Both the position numbers and the translations under genes were made by a program. DNA of 12,589 nt from Deltaproteobacteria bacterium (GTDB lineage Bacteria; SAR324; JACQKK01). Every line of letters begins with the position of its first letter. Positions within the stretch are counted from its first letter, which is position 1. The DNA lies in assembly GCA_029858165.1 (NCBI GenBank), contig JAOUFO010000021.1, positions 1 through 12,589 of the forward strand. The letters run 5' to 3'. Below the pieces are notes generated by a model. It was not told the DNA's origin. It did no database searches and was given only the letters and a program-made list of their open reading frames with translations. Shown here piece after piece: positions 6,086 through 12,589 of this stretch.

Positions 6086-7180
6086 TCAACCGGGATTGGG
6101 CGCCATCCGGCCAAACAGTTCAACAAAATCCTGCCGGGCCACCCCCACCAGTTCAAAAGAGGGGTCCGCCAATGCGGCATCCATCCGGCGGGAAAGCTCC
6201 CGGGGATCCAACTGGGCACCCAAAAAGTGCCGGGCCAGGGTATCCAGCCCCGAAAGGGGCGATACAGGAAAATCCCCGGTCAACAGCAAATCCTCAATGG
6301 TGTCATCCACCACCCGCATGGAGGCCCGAATCAACCCGCCCTGCGCTTTGTGGGCCGCCTCCAACAGGCGCACCCGGGCCGAGATTTTCACCTCCCGCAC
6401 CGGGTTTTCCTTCAACCGGTGCAAATGGAGCCAATCCGGGCTTTGCAGGGTGGCATCCCATTCCTCCATGGCCTCCATTTCAAGCGGGGTCAGGGCCGAC
6501 GGCACCAGTTCCAACCCGAAGTGAGATTCAAAGGCTGAAATCAACGCTTCCGCCACCGATTTCATTTCCGGCGGGGCGCCCAATTCCCTGGTGAGGGTGG
6601 TCATATACCCGTCCAGGGTTTCGGTGATCTTATCCCGCATTTTCTCGTTGGGAACCTTCAAAACCCTGGCCATCAGCCGGGTGTCAAAATCCAGCATCAT
6701 GCTTCCGGCAAACACCAGGCCGTTGTTGATTTCGCCCACTCCGGTGCCGCCGATTTTTTTGCCGCGCACCTGAATATCGTTGATGGGCCGAAAAGCGGCC
6801 TCCACCCCCAGCGCGCGGTAGGCGGCAATGGCCGGTGCGGCCAGATATGCAAACCGGTCCTGCAAACGGTCCGGCAGGCCGAATTCCCTGGCCCGGGCCA
6901 CCGGCACACACACATGAAAAAACAACTGGCCCCCATCCAGCAACACCGCGCCCCCCCCCACCTGACGGCGGAAAACAGGGATGTGGTTGTGGCCGCAAAA
7001 TTCCAGGTCCACCTCTTTTTCGGTTTCCTGAAAATACCCCACCGACACATAGGTCCCGCTGGGGCGAATCAGGGAAATCACCGGGTCGCTGTCCGGTTCC
7101 ATCACCGAAGTGACCGCGTGAAACACGCTTTGGGAACGGACAGGCTTGAGAGTTCCCATATCCAACAAACGGGCTTTCAT
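6086..7180 (-). CDS. Lipoate-protein ligase (sLpl-like), probably dedicated to LbpA
   Basis: This 364-residue protein of the biotin/lipoate A-B ligase family activates lipoate (or octanoate) with ATP and attaches it to the lysine of a lipoyl domain. The substrate loop RRQVGGGAV (71-79) and the catalytic-lysine motif NDIQVRGKKIGGTG (134-147, with Lys142 the likely catalytic residue) are both present. The roughly 110 C-terminal residues form a second domain consistent with the accessory domain of LplA-type enzymes. The loop has Val where many LplA proteins have Ser (RRxSGGG). The ATG at 7180 is 7 bases after the DsrE2-like stop, indicating tight coupling; an in-frame ATG eight codons later (residue 8) is a less likely alternative. 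With two LbpA genes in the operon, these are the obvious targets. A general housekeeping LplA role is less likely. Confidence 0.87.
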   Translation of the reverse strand: MKARLLDMGTLKPVRSQSVFHAVTSVMEPDSDPVISLIRPSGTYVSVGYFQETEKEVDLEFCGHNHIPVFRRQVGGGAVLLDGGQLFFHVCVPVARAREFGLPDRLQDRFAYLAAPAIAAYRALGVEAAFRPINDIQVRGKKIGGTGVGEINNGLVFAGSMMLDFDTRLMARVLKVPNEKMRDKITETLDGYMTTLTRELGAPPEMKSVAEALISAFESHFGLELVPSALTPLEMEAMEEWDATLQSPDWLHLHRLKENPVREVKISARVRLLEAAHKAQGGLIRASMRVVDDTIEDLLLTGDFPVSPLSGLDTLARHFLGAQLDPRELSRRMDAALADPSFELVGVARQDFVELFGRMAPNPG

Positions 7181-7187
7181 CCCAACC

Positions 7188-7712
7188 CTATATAAACATG
7201 GACACGTCGGAATTTCCGGCCGATTCCAGGGCAGAGGCGGCCCCGCCGATTTCAACCCCTTCAATAAAATCGGTTTTTTCAAAGCCGAACACATCCATGG
7301 TCATCTGGCAGCCGATCATCCGCACCCCGGATTCCACACAGATTTCCCGCAGTTCAAGAATGCTGGCCACCCCTTTGGTTTTAAAGGTCTTTTTCATCAT
7401 GGATGTGGCCATATCCTCAAAGCCGGGGGCATTACCCATCAGCAGGTTGGGCATGGGCCAGTTGATGTTTTTAAAAAACTTGGGGCCAAAAGGCATTTTC
7501 ATGGGCATGGCCGGGTTTCCCAAAGGAGATACCTTCAGGTCAAGGTCCTTCCTCAACAACACCAACCCGTAAAAAGTAAAAAAGACGGTTACATTCCAGC
7601 CCAGGGCCACCGCGGTGGAAGCCAGAATAAACGGAGGGTAGGCCCAATCCAGGGTCCCCTTGGAGGCAATCAACACCATGGATTTGGGTTCGGACGTTTC
7701 TTTTTTAGCCAT
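7188..7712 (-). CDS. DsrE2-type DsrE/DsrF/DrsH-like protein
   Basis: This 174-residue protein belongs to the DsrE2 group of the DsrE/DsrF/DrsH-like family, found beside tusA in many sulfur oxidisers. The hallmark MIGCQMTMDVFGF (132-144) carries Cys135, and a second cysteine, Cys125, lies in ELREICVESG. These are the probable persulfide sites. The N-terminal half is hydrophobic (LDWAYPPFILASTAVALGW and the FFTFYGLVLL that follows) but looks like buried core strands rather than clear membrane spans. Its likely role is sulfur transfer to or from the TusA encoded 31 bp upstream. An AAGGAG lies 6 bases before the ATG, the best ribosome site in this part of the operon, and fixes the start at 7712. 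Confidence 0.87.
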   Translation of the reverse strand: MAKKETSEPKSMVLIASKGTLDWAYPPFILASTAVALGWNVTVFFTFYGLVLLRKDLDLKVSPLGNPAMPMKMPFGPKFFKNINWPMPNLLMGNAPGFEDMATSMMKKTFKTKGVASILELREICVESGVRMIGCQMTMDVFGFEKTDFIEGVEIGGAASALESAGNSDVSMFI

Positions 7713-7743
7713 TGGGATCTCCTTATGGGTTGGAAAACCGGGT

Positions 7744-7980
7744 TCATTTCTTGCGGATATAAAACACAAACTCCTTGCCGGATTGCTCGCTTTCCACCAA
7801 AGCGTTGCCGGTGCTGTTGGTCCAGGCATTCATGTCATTGATAGAACCCGGATCGGTGGCGATCATTTTTAATATCTGGCCGGTTTTCAGAGTATCTATG
7901 GCTTTCTTCGTTTTTAAAATGGGCAGGGGGCAGTTCATCCCCCGGCAATCCAGTTCCAAATCAGGTTTTGCATCGCTCAT
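7744..7980 (-). CDS. tusA: TusA sulfurtransferase
   Basis: This 78-residue TusA-family protein is a central cytoplasmic sulfur carrier in sulfur oxidation, handing persulfide sulfur between DsrE proteins and the oxidising complex. The signature DCRGMNCPLPILKTK contains the CPxP motif with the catalytic Cys17; Cys12 precedes it. The start at 7980 is chosen because GAGGT lies 6 bases upstream; the in-frame ATG at 7992 would add only four residues. It is immediately upstream of the DsrE2-type gene, the tusA-dsrE2 pairing common in sHdr and Dsr clusters. It is less likely to serve tRNA thiolation, given the neighbours. Confidence 0.93.
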   Translation of the reverse strand: MSDAKPDLELDCRGMNCPLPILKTKKAIDTLKTGQILKMIATDPGSINDMNAWTNSTGNALVESEQSGKEFVFYIRKK

Positions 7981-8025
7981 GTAGCACCTCATTTTTCAAG
8001 TGGGGGTCCCCCCCCGGTTGGCCCG

Positions 8026-8039
8026 CCGGAACATTCCGG
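8026..8039. repeat. Short perfect palindrome between the DsrK-like and tusA genes
   Basis: CCGGAA and TTCCGG flank a 2-base centre in the 83-bp gap before tusA, close to a run that can also pair (GGGGG T CCCCC at 8002-8012). No T-run follows on the minus strand. It may be a minor mRNA-processing or stability hairpin, or chance in GC-rich sequence. Confidence 0.3.
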
Positions 8040-8063
8040 TCAGACGGTTGTTGCCCTGGTTGC

Positions 8064-9341
8064 TTAAACAACCCGCACCAAAGCCTTTGCCATCAGGTCG
8101 GTCACACTTTCCACCCGCACATTCAGCCCATAATGGGCCATCACATCGTTCAATTGAAACTGACAGTTGGCGCAGGCGGTGGCCAAAACCTGCGCCCCGC
8201 TGGCTTTTACCTGGGCGGCCTTCATTTTGCCGGAGGCCAGCCGCACATCGTTGTATTCCGGCATGGAAAGCATTCCACCCCCCCCGCCGCAACACCAGTT
8301 GTTTTCCCGGTTGGGGGATAACTCCACAAAATCTTCGGTGGACCCATGCAGCACCTGCCGGGGTTCCTCAAACACCCCGCCGTTGCGCCCCATGTTGCAC
8401 GGGTCATGGTAGGTGACCCGCTCCGGGTTTTTTGCCGGGTCCAGGTGAATCCGGCCTTCCTTTACCCACTGGGCCCCCAGTTCCACCACATCCACCACCC
8501 CAAAGGGCAGGTCGTGGTGCAGCCAGTTGGGGGCCTCCCAACGCATGGCCCGGTATGCATGGCCGCATTCGGAGATAATCACGGTTTTCACCCCCAGCCG
8601 TTGGGCCTCGGCAATATCCCGCTGGGCAATGGTGCGGGTGGTTTCGTCGTTGCCGTTGAACACCCCGTAATTGGTGATGTCATACCGCACCGAGGAAACC
8701 GTAAAGTTGATCCCGGCGGCATGAAACAATTGAAGGGTGGACATCACCGTCTGGGGAAACTTCATCATTTCCAGCGAGGCCGGCACATACAGATATTCCA
8801 CTCCCGCCTGATCCACCGGAATGGTGTAATCGTCATCCCCCAACAAATCCTGCATTTCCCCCTCAAACCATTCCAACCGCTCCAAAAAGGTCTCTTTGGT
8901 CACCTTTAACGGGCTGCCGGATTCCAGGGCATTCCGGGTGTGCTCCTCCAGGGTGGCCGGTCCCTTGCCCGCCGCGTTCAACAAAGTGCGGGCGGTGCGG
9001 ATGATCAGTGAGTTGTCTATGCCGATGGGACAGTTGATGGAGCACCGGCGGCACATGGTGCACTGATATACCGTATCCACCCAGCCGTCCATTTCCTGAT
9101 CGGTCAAATCCCGGGCACCCACCAGCCAGGGCAGCCACTTGCCGGCCCATGTGTGGTGCCGTTTGTACACCCGCCGCAGGGTATCCGCCTTGTAGCTGGG
9201 GATGTGCATGGGGTCTTTGGCTATGTGGTACAAATGGCACGAATCGGCGCACACCCCGCAATGGGTGCAGGTTTCCATAAAAGTGGCCATGGGCAAGGAG
9301 ACCCTGGCCTTCAGCATTCCCAACAGTTTTTCTGTTTCCAT
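8064..9341 (-). CDS. DsrK/HdrD-like [4Fe-4S] and CCG-domain oxidoreductase
   Basis: This 425-residue protein has the order of DsrK and HdrD: two ferredoxin-type motifs, Cys25/28/31/35 and Cys94/97/100/104, then two CCG-type domains. The first CCG domain (about 180-265) is degenerate, keeping only Cys259 in ISECGHAYRAM. The second is complete: Cys315 in HDPCNMGR, Cys350-Cys351 in NWCCGGGGG, and Cys390/Cys393 in ACANC. In HdrB/HdrD such a domain binds a non-cubane [4Fe-4S] cluster acting on disulfides. Here the substrate could be LbpA-bound dihydrolipoate or a persulfide derivative (inference). It directly follows a NarI/DsrM-like membrane gene, giving a DsrMK-like pair linked to quinone. GGGAGG lies about 7 bases before the ATG. 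No dsrJ, dsrO, dsrP or dsrAB is present, which distinguishes it from a true Dsr operon. Confidence 0.88.
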   Translation of the reverse strand: METEKLLGMLKARVSLPMATFMETCTHCGVCADSCHLYHIAKDPMHIPSYKADTLRRVYKRHHTWAGKWLPWLVGARDLTDQEMDGWVDTVYQCTMCRRCSINCPIGIDNSLIIRTARTLLNAAGKGPATLEEHTRNALESGSPLKVTKETFLERLEWFEGEMQDLLGDDDYTIPVDQAGVEYLYVPASLEMMKFPQTVMSTLQLFHAAGINFTVSSVRYDITNYGVFNGNDETTRTIAQRDIAEAQRLGVKTVIISECGHAYRAMRWEAPNWLHHDLPFGVVDVVELGAQWVKEGRIHLDPAKNPERVTYHDPCNMGRNGGVFEEPRQVLHGSTEDFVELSPNRENNWCCGGGGGMLSMPEYNDVRLASGKMKAAQVKASGAQVLATACANCQFQLNDVMAHYGLNVRVESVTDLMAKALVRVV

Positions 9342-9422
9342 CCAATTCCTCCCTCAGGTAAAACATCCCTCCATCTTCCAAGCCATCCGCCCCCCGGTTT
9401 TTCCAGCCAGGTGCCCGGCCCC

Positions 9423-10061
9423 CTAATAGCTCACCGGCGCCGCATGGCGGAGAACCCCCCGGCTGCCGAACTGGCGGCCAAAAAACACCCGGGAAAAGAA
9501 AAACAACACCATGTGAAACAGCTTGCCCAGAGGGATATAGACCATCAGGGCCATGGCCGCCACCTTCCACAGGGGCCACCACCCGCCGTCCAGGGCGGTC
9601 AGCCAGGCCCCCAAAAGAACCCCCTGCACCAACAGGCTGGACACAAAATCGTCCGGGGTGGATATGGCCCGCATGGACCGTTTGAAAATCCGCTTGACAA
9701 ACAACCCGAAGGCCGCCGCCCAACCCATGGGGGCCGCCCCCTGCATCACCATATCCAGGCCGGGGCCGCTCCATCCGGCCAATCGGACCAATGCGTACAA
9801 AATGGCCAGAAACAACCCCAGGTGCATGGCCATCCCCGCCGTGTAGGTGACCCAGTGAATGCGGGTGGATTCCTTTTTCCAGGGCAGCATGGCGAAGGTC
9901 AGGGCATACACCGCCCCTTTGGCCGCATCCCCTTTGGGGGGGGCTATATCCTTGGGGCGGGGCAGACGCAACAGGCGGACCATCCGCCAGCCAAAGCCAA
10001 CCACAAACACCGCCGCCGCCGCTGGAAACCAGCTGTCGGCAAAATGAGTCAGACTTTCCAT
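9423..10061 (-). CDS. NarI/DsrM-like membrane protein, probable cytochrome b anchor
   Basis: This 212-residue integral membrane protein has about five hydrophobic spans (roughly 10-32, 68-93, 105-123, 138-157 and 165-192), like the gamma subunit of nitrate reductase, DsrM and HdrE. Histidines His69 and His80, at the start and inside span 2, and His183 in span 5 are candidate heme b ligands. Their layout recalls NarI, though NarI uses two histidine pairs and one ligand is not obvious here. It would exchange electrons between quinone and the DsrK-like Fe-S protein encoded next. The start at 10061 has GGAGG 5 bases upstream; an upstream extension to 10244 would overlap the thioredoxin-like gene and is implausible. 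The 81-bp gap to the next gene contains no clear signal. Confidence 0.83.
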   Translation of the reverse strand: MESLTHFADSWFPAAAAVFVVGFGWRMVRLLRLPRPKDIAPPKGDAAKGAVYALTFAMLPWKKESTRIHWVTYTAGMAMHLGLFLAILYALVRLAGWSGPGLDMVMQGAAPMGWAAAFGLFVKRIFKRSMRAISTPDDFVSSLLVQGVLLGAWLTALDGGWWPLWKVAAMALMVYIPLGKLFHMVLFFFSRVFFGRQFGSRGVLRHAAPVSY

Positions 10062-10143
10062 CACACCCTCCCGGAACGAATTCCACTCAAACAAACCTCC
10101 TGGACACCCTGGCAACCTGACACCCTGTCGGCCCCAACCTTTT

Positions 10144-10434
10144 TTATCCCAAAGACCAAACCCCCCGCCGTGCCCCTTCAACCGCTTGGGCCAACACCTG
10201 GGGGTTGGGCACCCCCTCCAAACGCCAGGCCGGGTTTTCGGCAAACACCAGGGTGGGCACCGCCATCACCCCCCATTTTTGGGCCAAATCTTTGCCGGAT
10301 TGACCGGCCAGACTGTAAAAAACCGCTTCCACTTCAGGATCTTCCTGTTCCAGCCGGGTCAACATCCCGATGGCCTCCCCGCAACCCACGCACACCGGAT
10401 GGGTGAACAACACCACTTTCAGCCGGAGGGTCAT
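10144..10434 (-). CDS. Small thioredoxin-like protein, paired with the first LbpA
   Basis: This 96-residue thioredoxin-fold protein has CVGC (Cys15, Cys18) after LFTHP and a cis-proline segment AVPTLVF. It is cytoplasmic, with no signal peptide. It is paralogous to the protein at 4757-5050, sharing FTHPxCxGCG and length. Its ATG overlaps the stop of the LbpA gene upstream (ATGA), so the two are translationally coupled and probably made in fixed ratio. The coupling suggests it acts on that LbpA, for instance by reducing its lipoyl disulfide or its C-terminal CxxC; this is inference. Confidence 0.82.
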   Translation of the reverse strand: MTLRLKVVLFTHPVCVGCGEAIGMLTRLEQEDPEVEAVFYSLAGQSGKDLAQKWGVMAVPTLVFAENPAWRLEGVPNPQVLAQAVEGARRGVWSLG

Positions 10435-10946
10435 GTTTCAAATCCCAGGCAATGGACACAATCCGTCAGCCCCCATTCTTCAAACCGAAGGCCATACACG
10501 TCCATGGCTTGGTCCGCCGTCAACAAATGGTCCTCCAGCCGGGGCCGTCCCATGGGAGCCACCCGCAACACCCAGCCCCTGGTGTAGGGAAACCGGTTCA
10601 CCAAAAATGGGTTTTCCACCACATCCAGGTTCACCGCCTCCAGCCGCACGTCAAACGGCAGCCGAAGAACTCCCAGCCATTTGGCCGCCTCCAGCAATGC
10701 CACCGGCTTGTTGGCCAAAAAAACCCGCCCCACGGTTTTGGGGGTAAAGTGCAAAATCTTTCCGGCGGCGGTCTGGGCCATATCGCTTAATCCCAGGGTC
10801 AGCAAACCGTCTTCCCCATCCGATCCGACCGCATCTTTTGGCCCAGGCTCCCTGCGGAACCACAGATGGGTGCGGGTTTCGTACAGCAACCCCGGCGGAA
10901 TGTAACAGTTGCGCACCACCGGGGTGTCCGGGCGGTTGAATCCCAC
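10431..10946 (-). CDS. lbpA: Lipoate-binding protein LbpA (GcvH-like), first and more divergent copy
   Basis: This 171-residue GcvH-fold protein starts at a GTG preceded by AAGGAG at 7 bases; the longer reading from a TTG at 11006 lacks such support. Lys89 in LLEAAKWLGVLRLPF aligns with the lipoyl-lysine, and LGLSDMAQTAAGKIL matches the conserved segment after it folds. It has an insert of about ten residues (REPGPKDAVGSDGED) absent from the copy at 5121-5582. It ends in CVHCLGFET, sharing with that copy a C-terminal CxHC-x-GFE tail. The role is presumed to be carrying sulfur on lipoate for the adjacent Hdr-like proteins. The gene lies 113 bp after the HdrD-like gene and overlaps the thioredoxin-like gene by 4 bases. 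Confidence 0.87.
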   Translation of the reverse strand: MGFNRPDTPVVRNCYIPPGLLYETRTHLWFRREPGPKDAVGSDGEDGLLTLGLSDMAQTAAGKILHFTPKTVGRVFLANKPVALLEAAKWLGVLRLPFDVRLEAVNLDVVENPFLVNRFPYTRGWVLRVAPMGRPRLEDHLLTADQAMDVYGLRFEEWGLTDCVHCLGFET

Positions 10947-11059
10947 GGGTGTTCTCCTTGAGGTCCCTGCCGATGGATCTCCGGCCCCCTTATCCGCCTG
11001 CCTCAATCTGGGGGCCGGGCGGCTTCATTCGGGGCTGTCTCATCCCCGGCGGGGGCCTG

Positions 11060-12589
11060 CTATTCCCCGGCCGGGGCCTGTGCGGGCAATTCCATGGCAT
11101 CGGCCACATAATCAATGATGTCCCGCACTTCCATTTTGCCATCCAGCCCGGCGGTTTTCACCGCATCGGAAAACATGGTCATATCCTTGGGGCAGGCCAC
11201 CGTAAAAAAGGATGCCCCCACATCCGCGGCCTCCCGGATGCGGTTGACGCTGGGCCGCTCGGTGGTATCCTCATGGTCCTTCATCCACACCCGCCCCCCC
11301 CCGGCCCCGCAACAAAAGGAGTTTTCCCGGTTGCGGCCCATTTCCACCAGTTCCACCCCGCACAAGGCCAGCAGTTCACGGGGGGCATCAAACACCCCGT
11401 TGTAGCGGCCCAGGTAGCAGGGGTCATGGTAGGTGGCTTTCACATTCAGCTTTTTCTTCAGTTGGATTTTTCCCTGTTGGATCAATCCCAACAAAAAGGT
11501 GGAATAATGGCTGACGGTGTAATCCCCCCCCAGTTGGGGGTATTCGTTTTTCAGGGTGTTGAAAGTGTGGGGGTCCGTGGTGAAAATCTCCTTGAAATCG
11601 CACTTGGAAAGAGCCTCTATGTTTTTTTCGGCCAGGGATTCAAACAGCCCTTCTTCTCCCACCCGGCGCACATCGTTTCCGGCGGAGGATTCCCCTTTTT
11701 TCAGCATGCCAAAATCCACCCCGGCGGCGGTCAACACCCGGGCCACCTTTTGAGTGGTGGTTTGGCAGTTGGCGTTAAACGAGGCGAAATCCCCCACATA
11801 CCACAGATATTCCACCGGTTCGGTTTCAGCGTCTTTGATTTCAAACCCCAGGTCCTTGCTCCACCGGGACCGTTTGCGGCCCGATTCCCCAAAGGAATTT
11901 CCCTGCTCGTCCAGGTTTTTCAACGCGGTGGCCAGTTCATCGGGCATATCGGCGTTAAAGGTCAGTCTGCGGCGCATTTCCACAATATCCCGCATGGGTT
12001 CGTTGCCCACCGGGCATACCCTGACACAGGCATAACAGGTGGTGCAGGCCCACACCGCGTCGGCGGAAATCACCTGGCCGATCAACGGCTGATCCCCGGC
12101 GGAAACCCCGCCCCCGTGGGCGTTCAACTGATACCGTTTGTTGATTTCCAGGGCGGAGGGGCTTAACGGGGCGCCGGATATATGGGCCGGGCACACCTGG
12201 TGACAACGGGTGCACTGGATGCAGGCATAAGAATGGAGGATGTTGGGCCAGGGAAGCTCCTTGAAAACAGCCGCCCCCGGATGAGCCGGATCAGACACCG
12301 GGTCCAGGCGACCCCTGGGGGTCCGCCGCCCGAATATCAGGTTCAGGGGGGCCACCATCAGGTGGATGTGCTTGCTGTAAATGAAATACGGCAAAAACAC
12401 CACCAACAGCCCCATGGCCATCCACCAGGTGATATGGATGCCCAGTTCCACCCCTTGGGGGGACAGCCCGGCAAAGGCCCCGGCCCACAGACTGGCCAGG
12501 GGCAGCCAGGGGTCCCCGTGGCCCTGATGCACCAGATGCAAAGAGGTGCCGGTCCAGCGCCCCCCCACATGCAAAATCATAAACAGCCC
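11060..12589 (-). CDS. Membrane-anchored HdrD-like Fe-S oxidoreductase (HdrE-HdrD fusion type; 5' end outside window)
   Basis: The frame is open to the window edge, so the true start and probably several membrane spans are missing; 509 residues are visible (numbered here from the Met at 12580). Residues 25-85 hold membrane spans ending in SKHIHLMVAPLN, a NarI/HdrE-like signature. Two [4Fe-4S] motifs follow: Cys120/123/126/130 and Cys179/182/185/189. The first CCG domain is degenerate (ESSAGND at 297-303). It keeps the HdrD-like stretch FTTDPHTFNTLKNEYP. The second has Cys388, Cys423-424 and Cys463, but the last ligand is Asp466 (ACPKD). The domain order matches EtfAB-quinone-type FeS oxidoreductases and HdrDE fusions, which couple disulfide or flavoprotein chemistry to quinone. 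No etfAB is visible here, and the neighbouring LbpA gene suggests a role with lipoate-bound sulfur instead. Confidence 0.87.
   Translation of the reverse strand, partial: GLFMILHVGGRWTGTSLHLVHQGHGDPWLPLASLWAGAFAGLSPQGVELGIHITWWMAMGLLVVFLPYFIYSKHIHLMVAPLNLIFGRRTPRGRLDPVSDPAHPGAAVFKELPWPNILHSYACIQCTRCHQVCPAHISGAPLSPSALEINKRYQLNAHGGGVSAGDQPLIGQVISADAVWACTTCYACVRVCPVGNEPMRDIVEMRRRLTFNADMPDELATALKNLDEQGNSFGESGRKRSRWSKDLGFEIKDAETEPVEYLWYVGDFASFNANCQTTTQKVARVLTAAGVDFGMLKKGESSAGNDVRRVGEEGLFESLAEKNIEALSKCDFKEIFTTDPHTFNTLKNEYPQLGGDYTVSHYSTFLLGLIQQGKIQLKKKLNVKATYHDPCYLGRYNGVFDAPRELLALCGVELVEMGRNRENSFCCGAGGGRVWMKDHEDTTERPSVNRIREAADVGASFFTVACPKDMTMFSDAVKTAGLDGKMEVRDIIDYVADAMELPAQAPAGE

Noticed and set aside
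6950..6960. G9 run in the lipoate ligase gene as a phase-variation tract
   Set aside because: The run encodes the conserved GGG of the active-site loop, and similar C/G runs occur all over this window, so there is no specific sign of switching.
8064..10061. True Dsr (dissimilatory sulfite reductase) operon
   Set aside because: Only DsrM- and DsrK-like genes occur. There is no dsrAB, dsrC, dsrJ, dsrO, dsrP or dsrL in the window, and lipoate genes surround the pair.
10103..10127. Two 9-bp direct repeats (GACACCCTG) in the gap before the NarI-like gene
   Set aside because: They are short, imperfect outside 9 bases and have no second arm or promoter context. They are compatible with chance.

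Overview
The window (12,589 bp, GC-rich, no RNA genes or integrase/transposase genes seen) is a single-direction cluster read entirely from the minus strand. It encodes a cytoplasmic, lipoate-dependent sulfur-oxidation system of the sHdr/LbpA type and a sulfite-oxidising (SoeABC-like) molybdoenzyme. Lipoate-binding GcvH-like proteins beside a lipoate ligase, TusA, two DsrE-family proteins and heterodisulfide-reductase-like Fe-S proteins, with no glycine-cleavage genes, point to a sulfur-oxidising, probably chemolithotrophic Gram-negative bacterium. I cannot place it in a genus. The many C/G homopolymer runs and palindromic intergenic repeats are a genome style, not a taxonomic marker.

Layout in transcription order (high to low coordinates). 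12589-11060: membrane-anchored HdrD-like Fe-S oxidoreductase, 5' end outside the window. 10946-10431 and 10434-10144: first lipoate-binding protein and a thioredoxin-like protein, overlapping by ATGA. 10061-9423: NarI/DsrM-like membrane protein. 9341-8064: DsrK/HdrD-like Fe-S protein. 7980-7744: TusA. 7712-7188: DsrE2-type protein. 7180-6086: lipoate-protein ligase. 6031-5657: small DsrE-family protein (DsrE3-like). 5582-5121 and 5050-4757: second lipoate-binding protein and second thioredoxin-like protein. 4747-4022: sHdrC1-like ferredoxin-type protein. A 480-bp gap (3542-4021) carries palindromic and direct repeats and an operator-like inverted repeat. Then 3541-1937: a fused four-cluster ferredoxin plus NrfD/PsrC membrane subunit. 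1830-1: the molybdopterin catalytic subunit, 3' end outside the window.

Proposed working (inference from family knowledge): TusA and the DsrE proteins carry persulfide sulfur. The ligase charges the two LbpA proteins with lipoate or octanoate-derived cofactor. Hdr-like proteins oxidise lipoate-bound sulfur toward sulfite, with small thioredoxins servicing the thiols. Electrons may leave through the DsrMK-like pair and the HdrD/E-like fusion to the quinone pool. Sulfite is then oxidised at the cytoplasmic face by the Soe-like enzyme.

The unusual point is composition. The canonical sHdrA flavoprotein and separate sHdrB proteins are absent from the window. Two membrane-linked CCG-domain modules sit where they would be expected, and the LbpA-thioredoxin pair is present twice.
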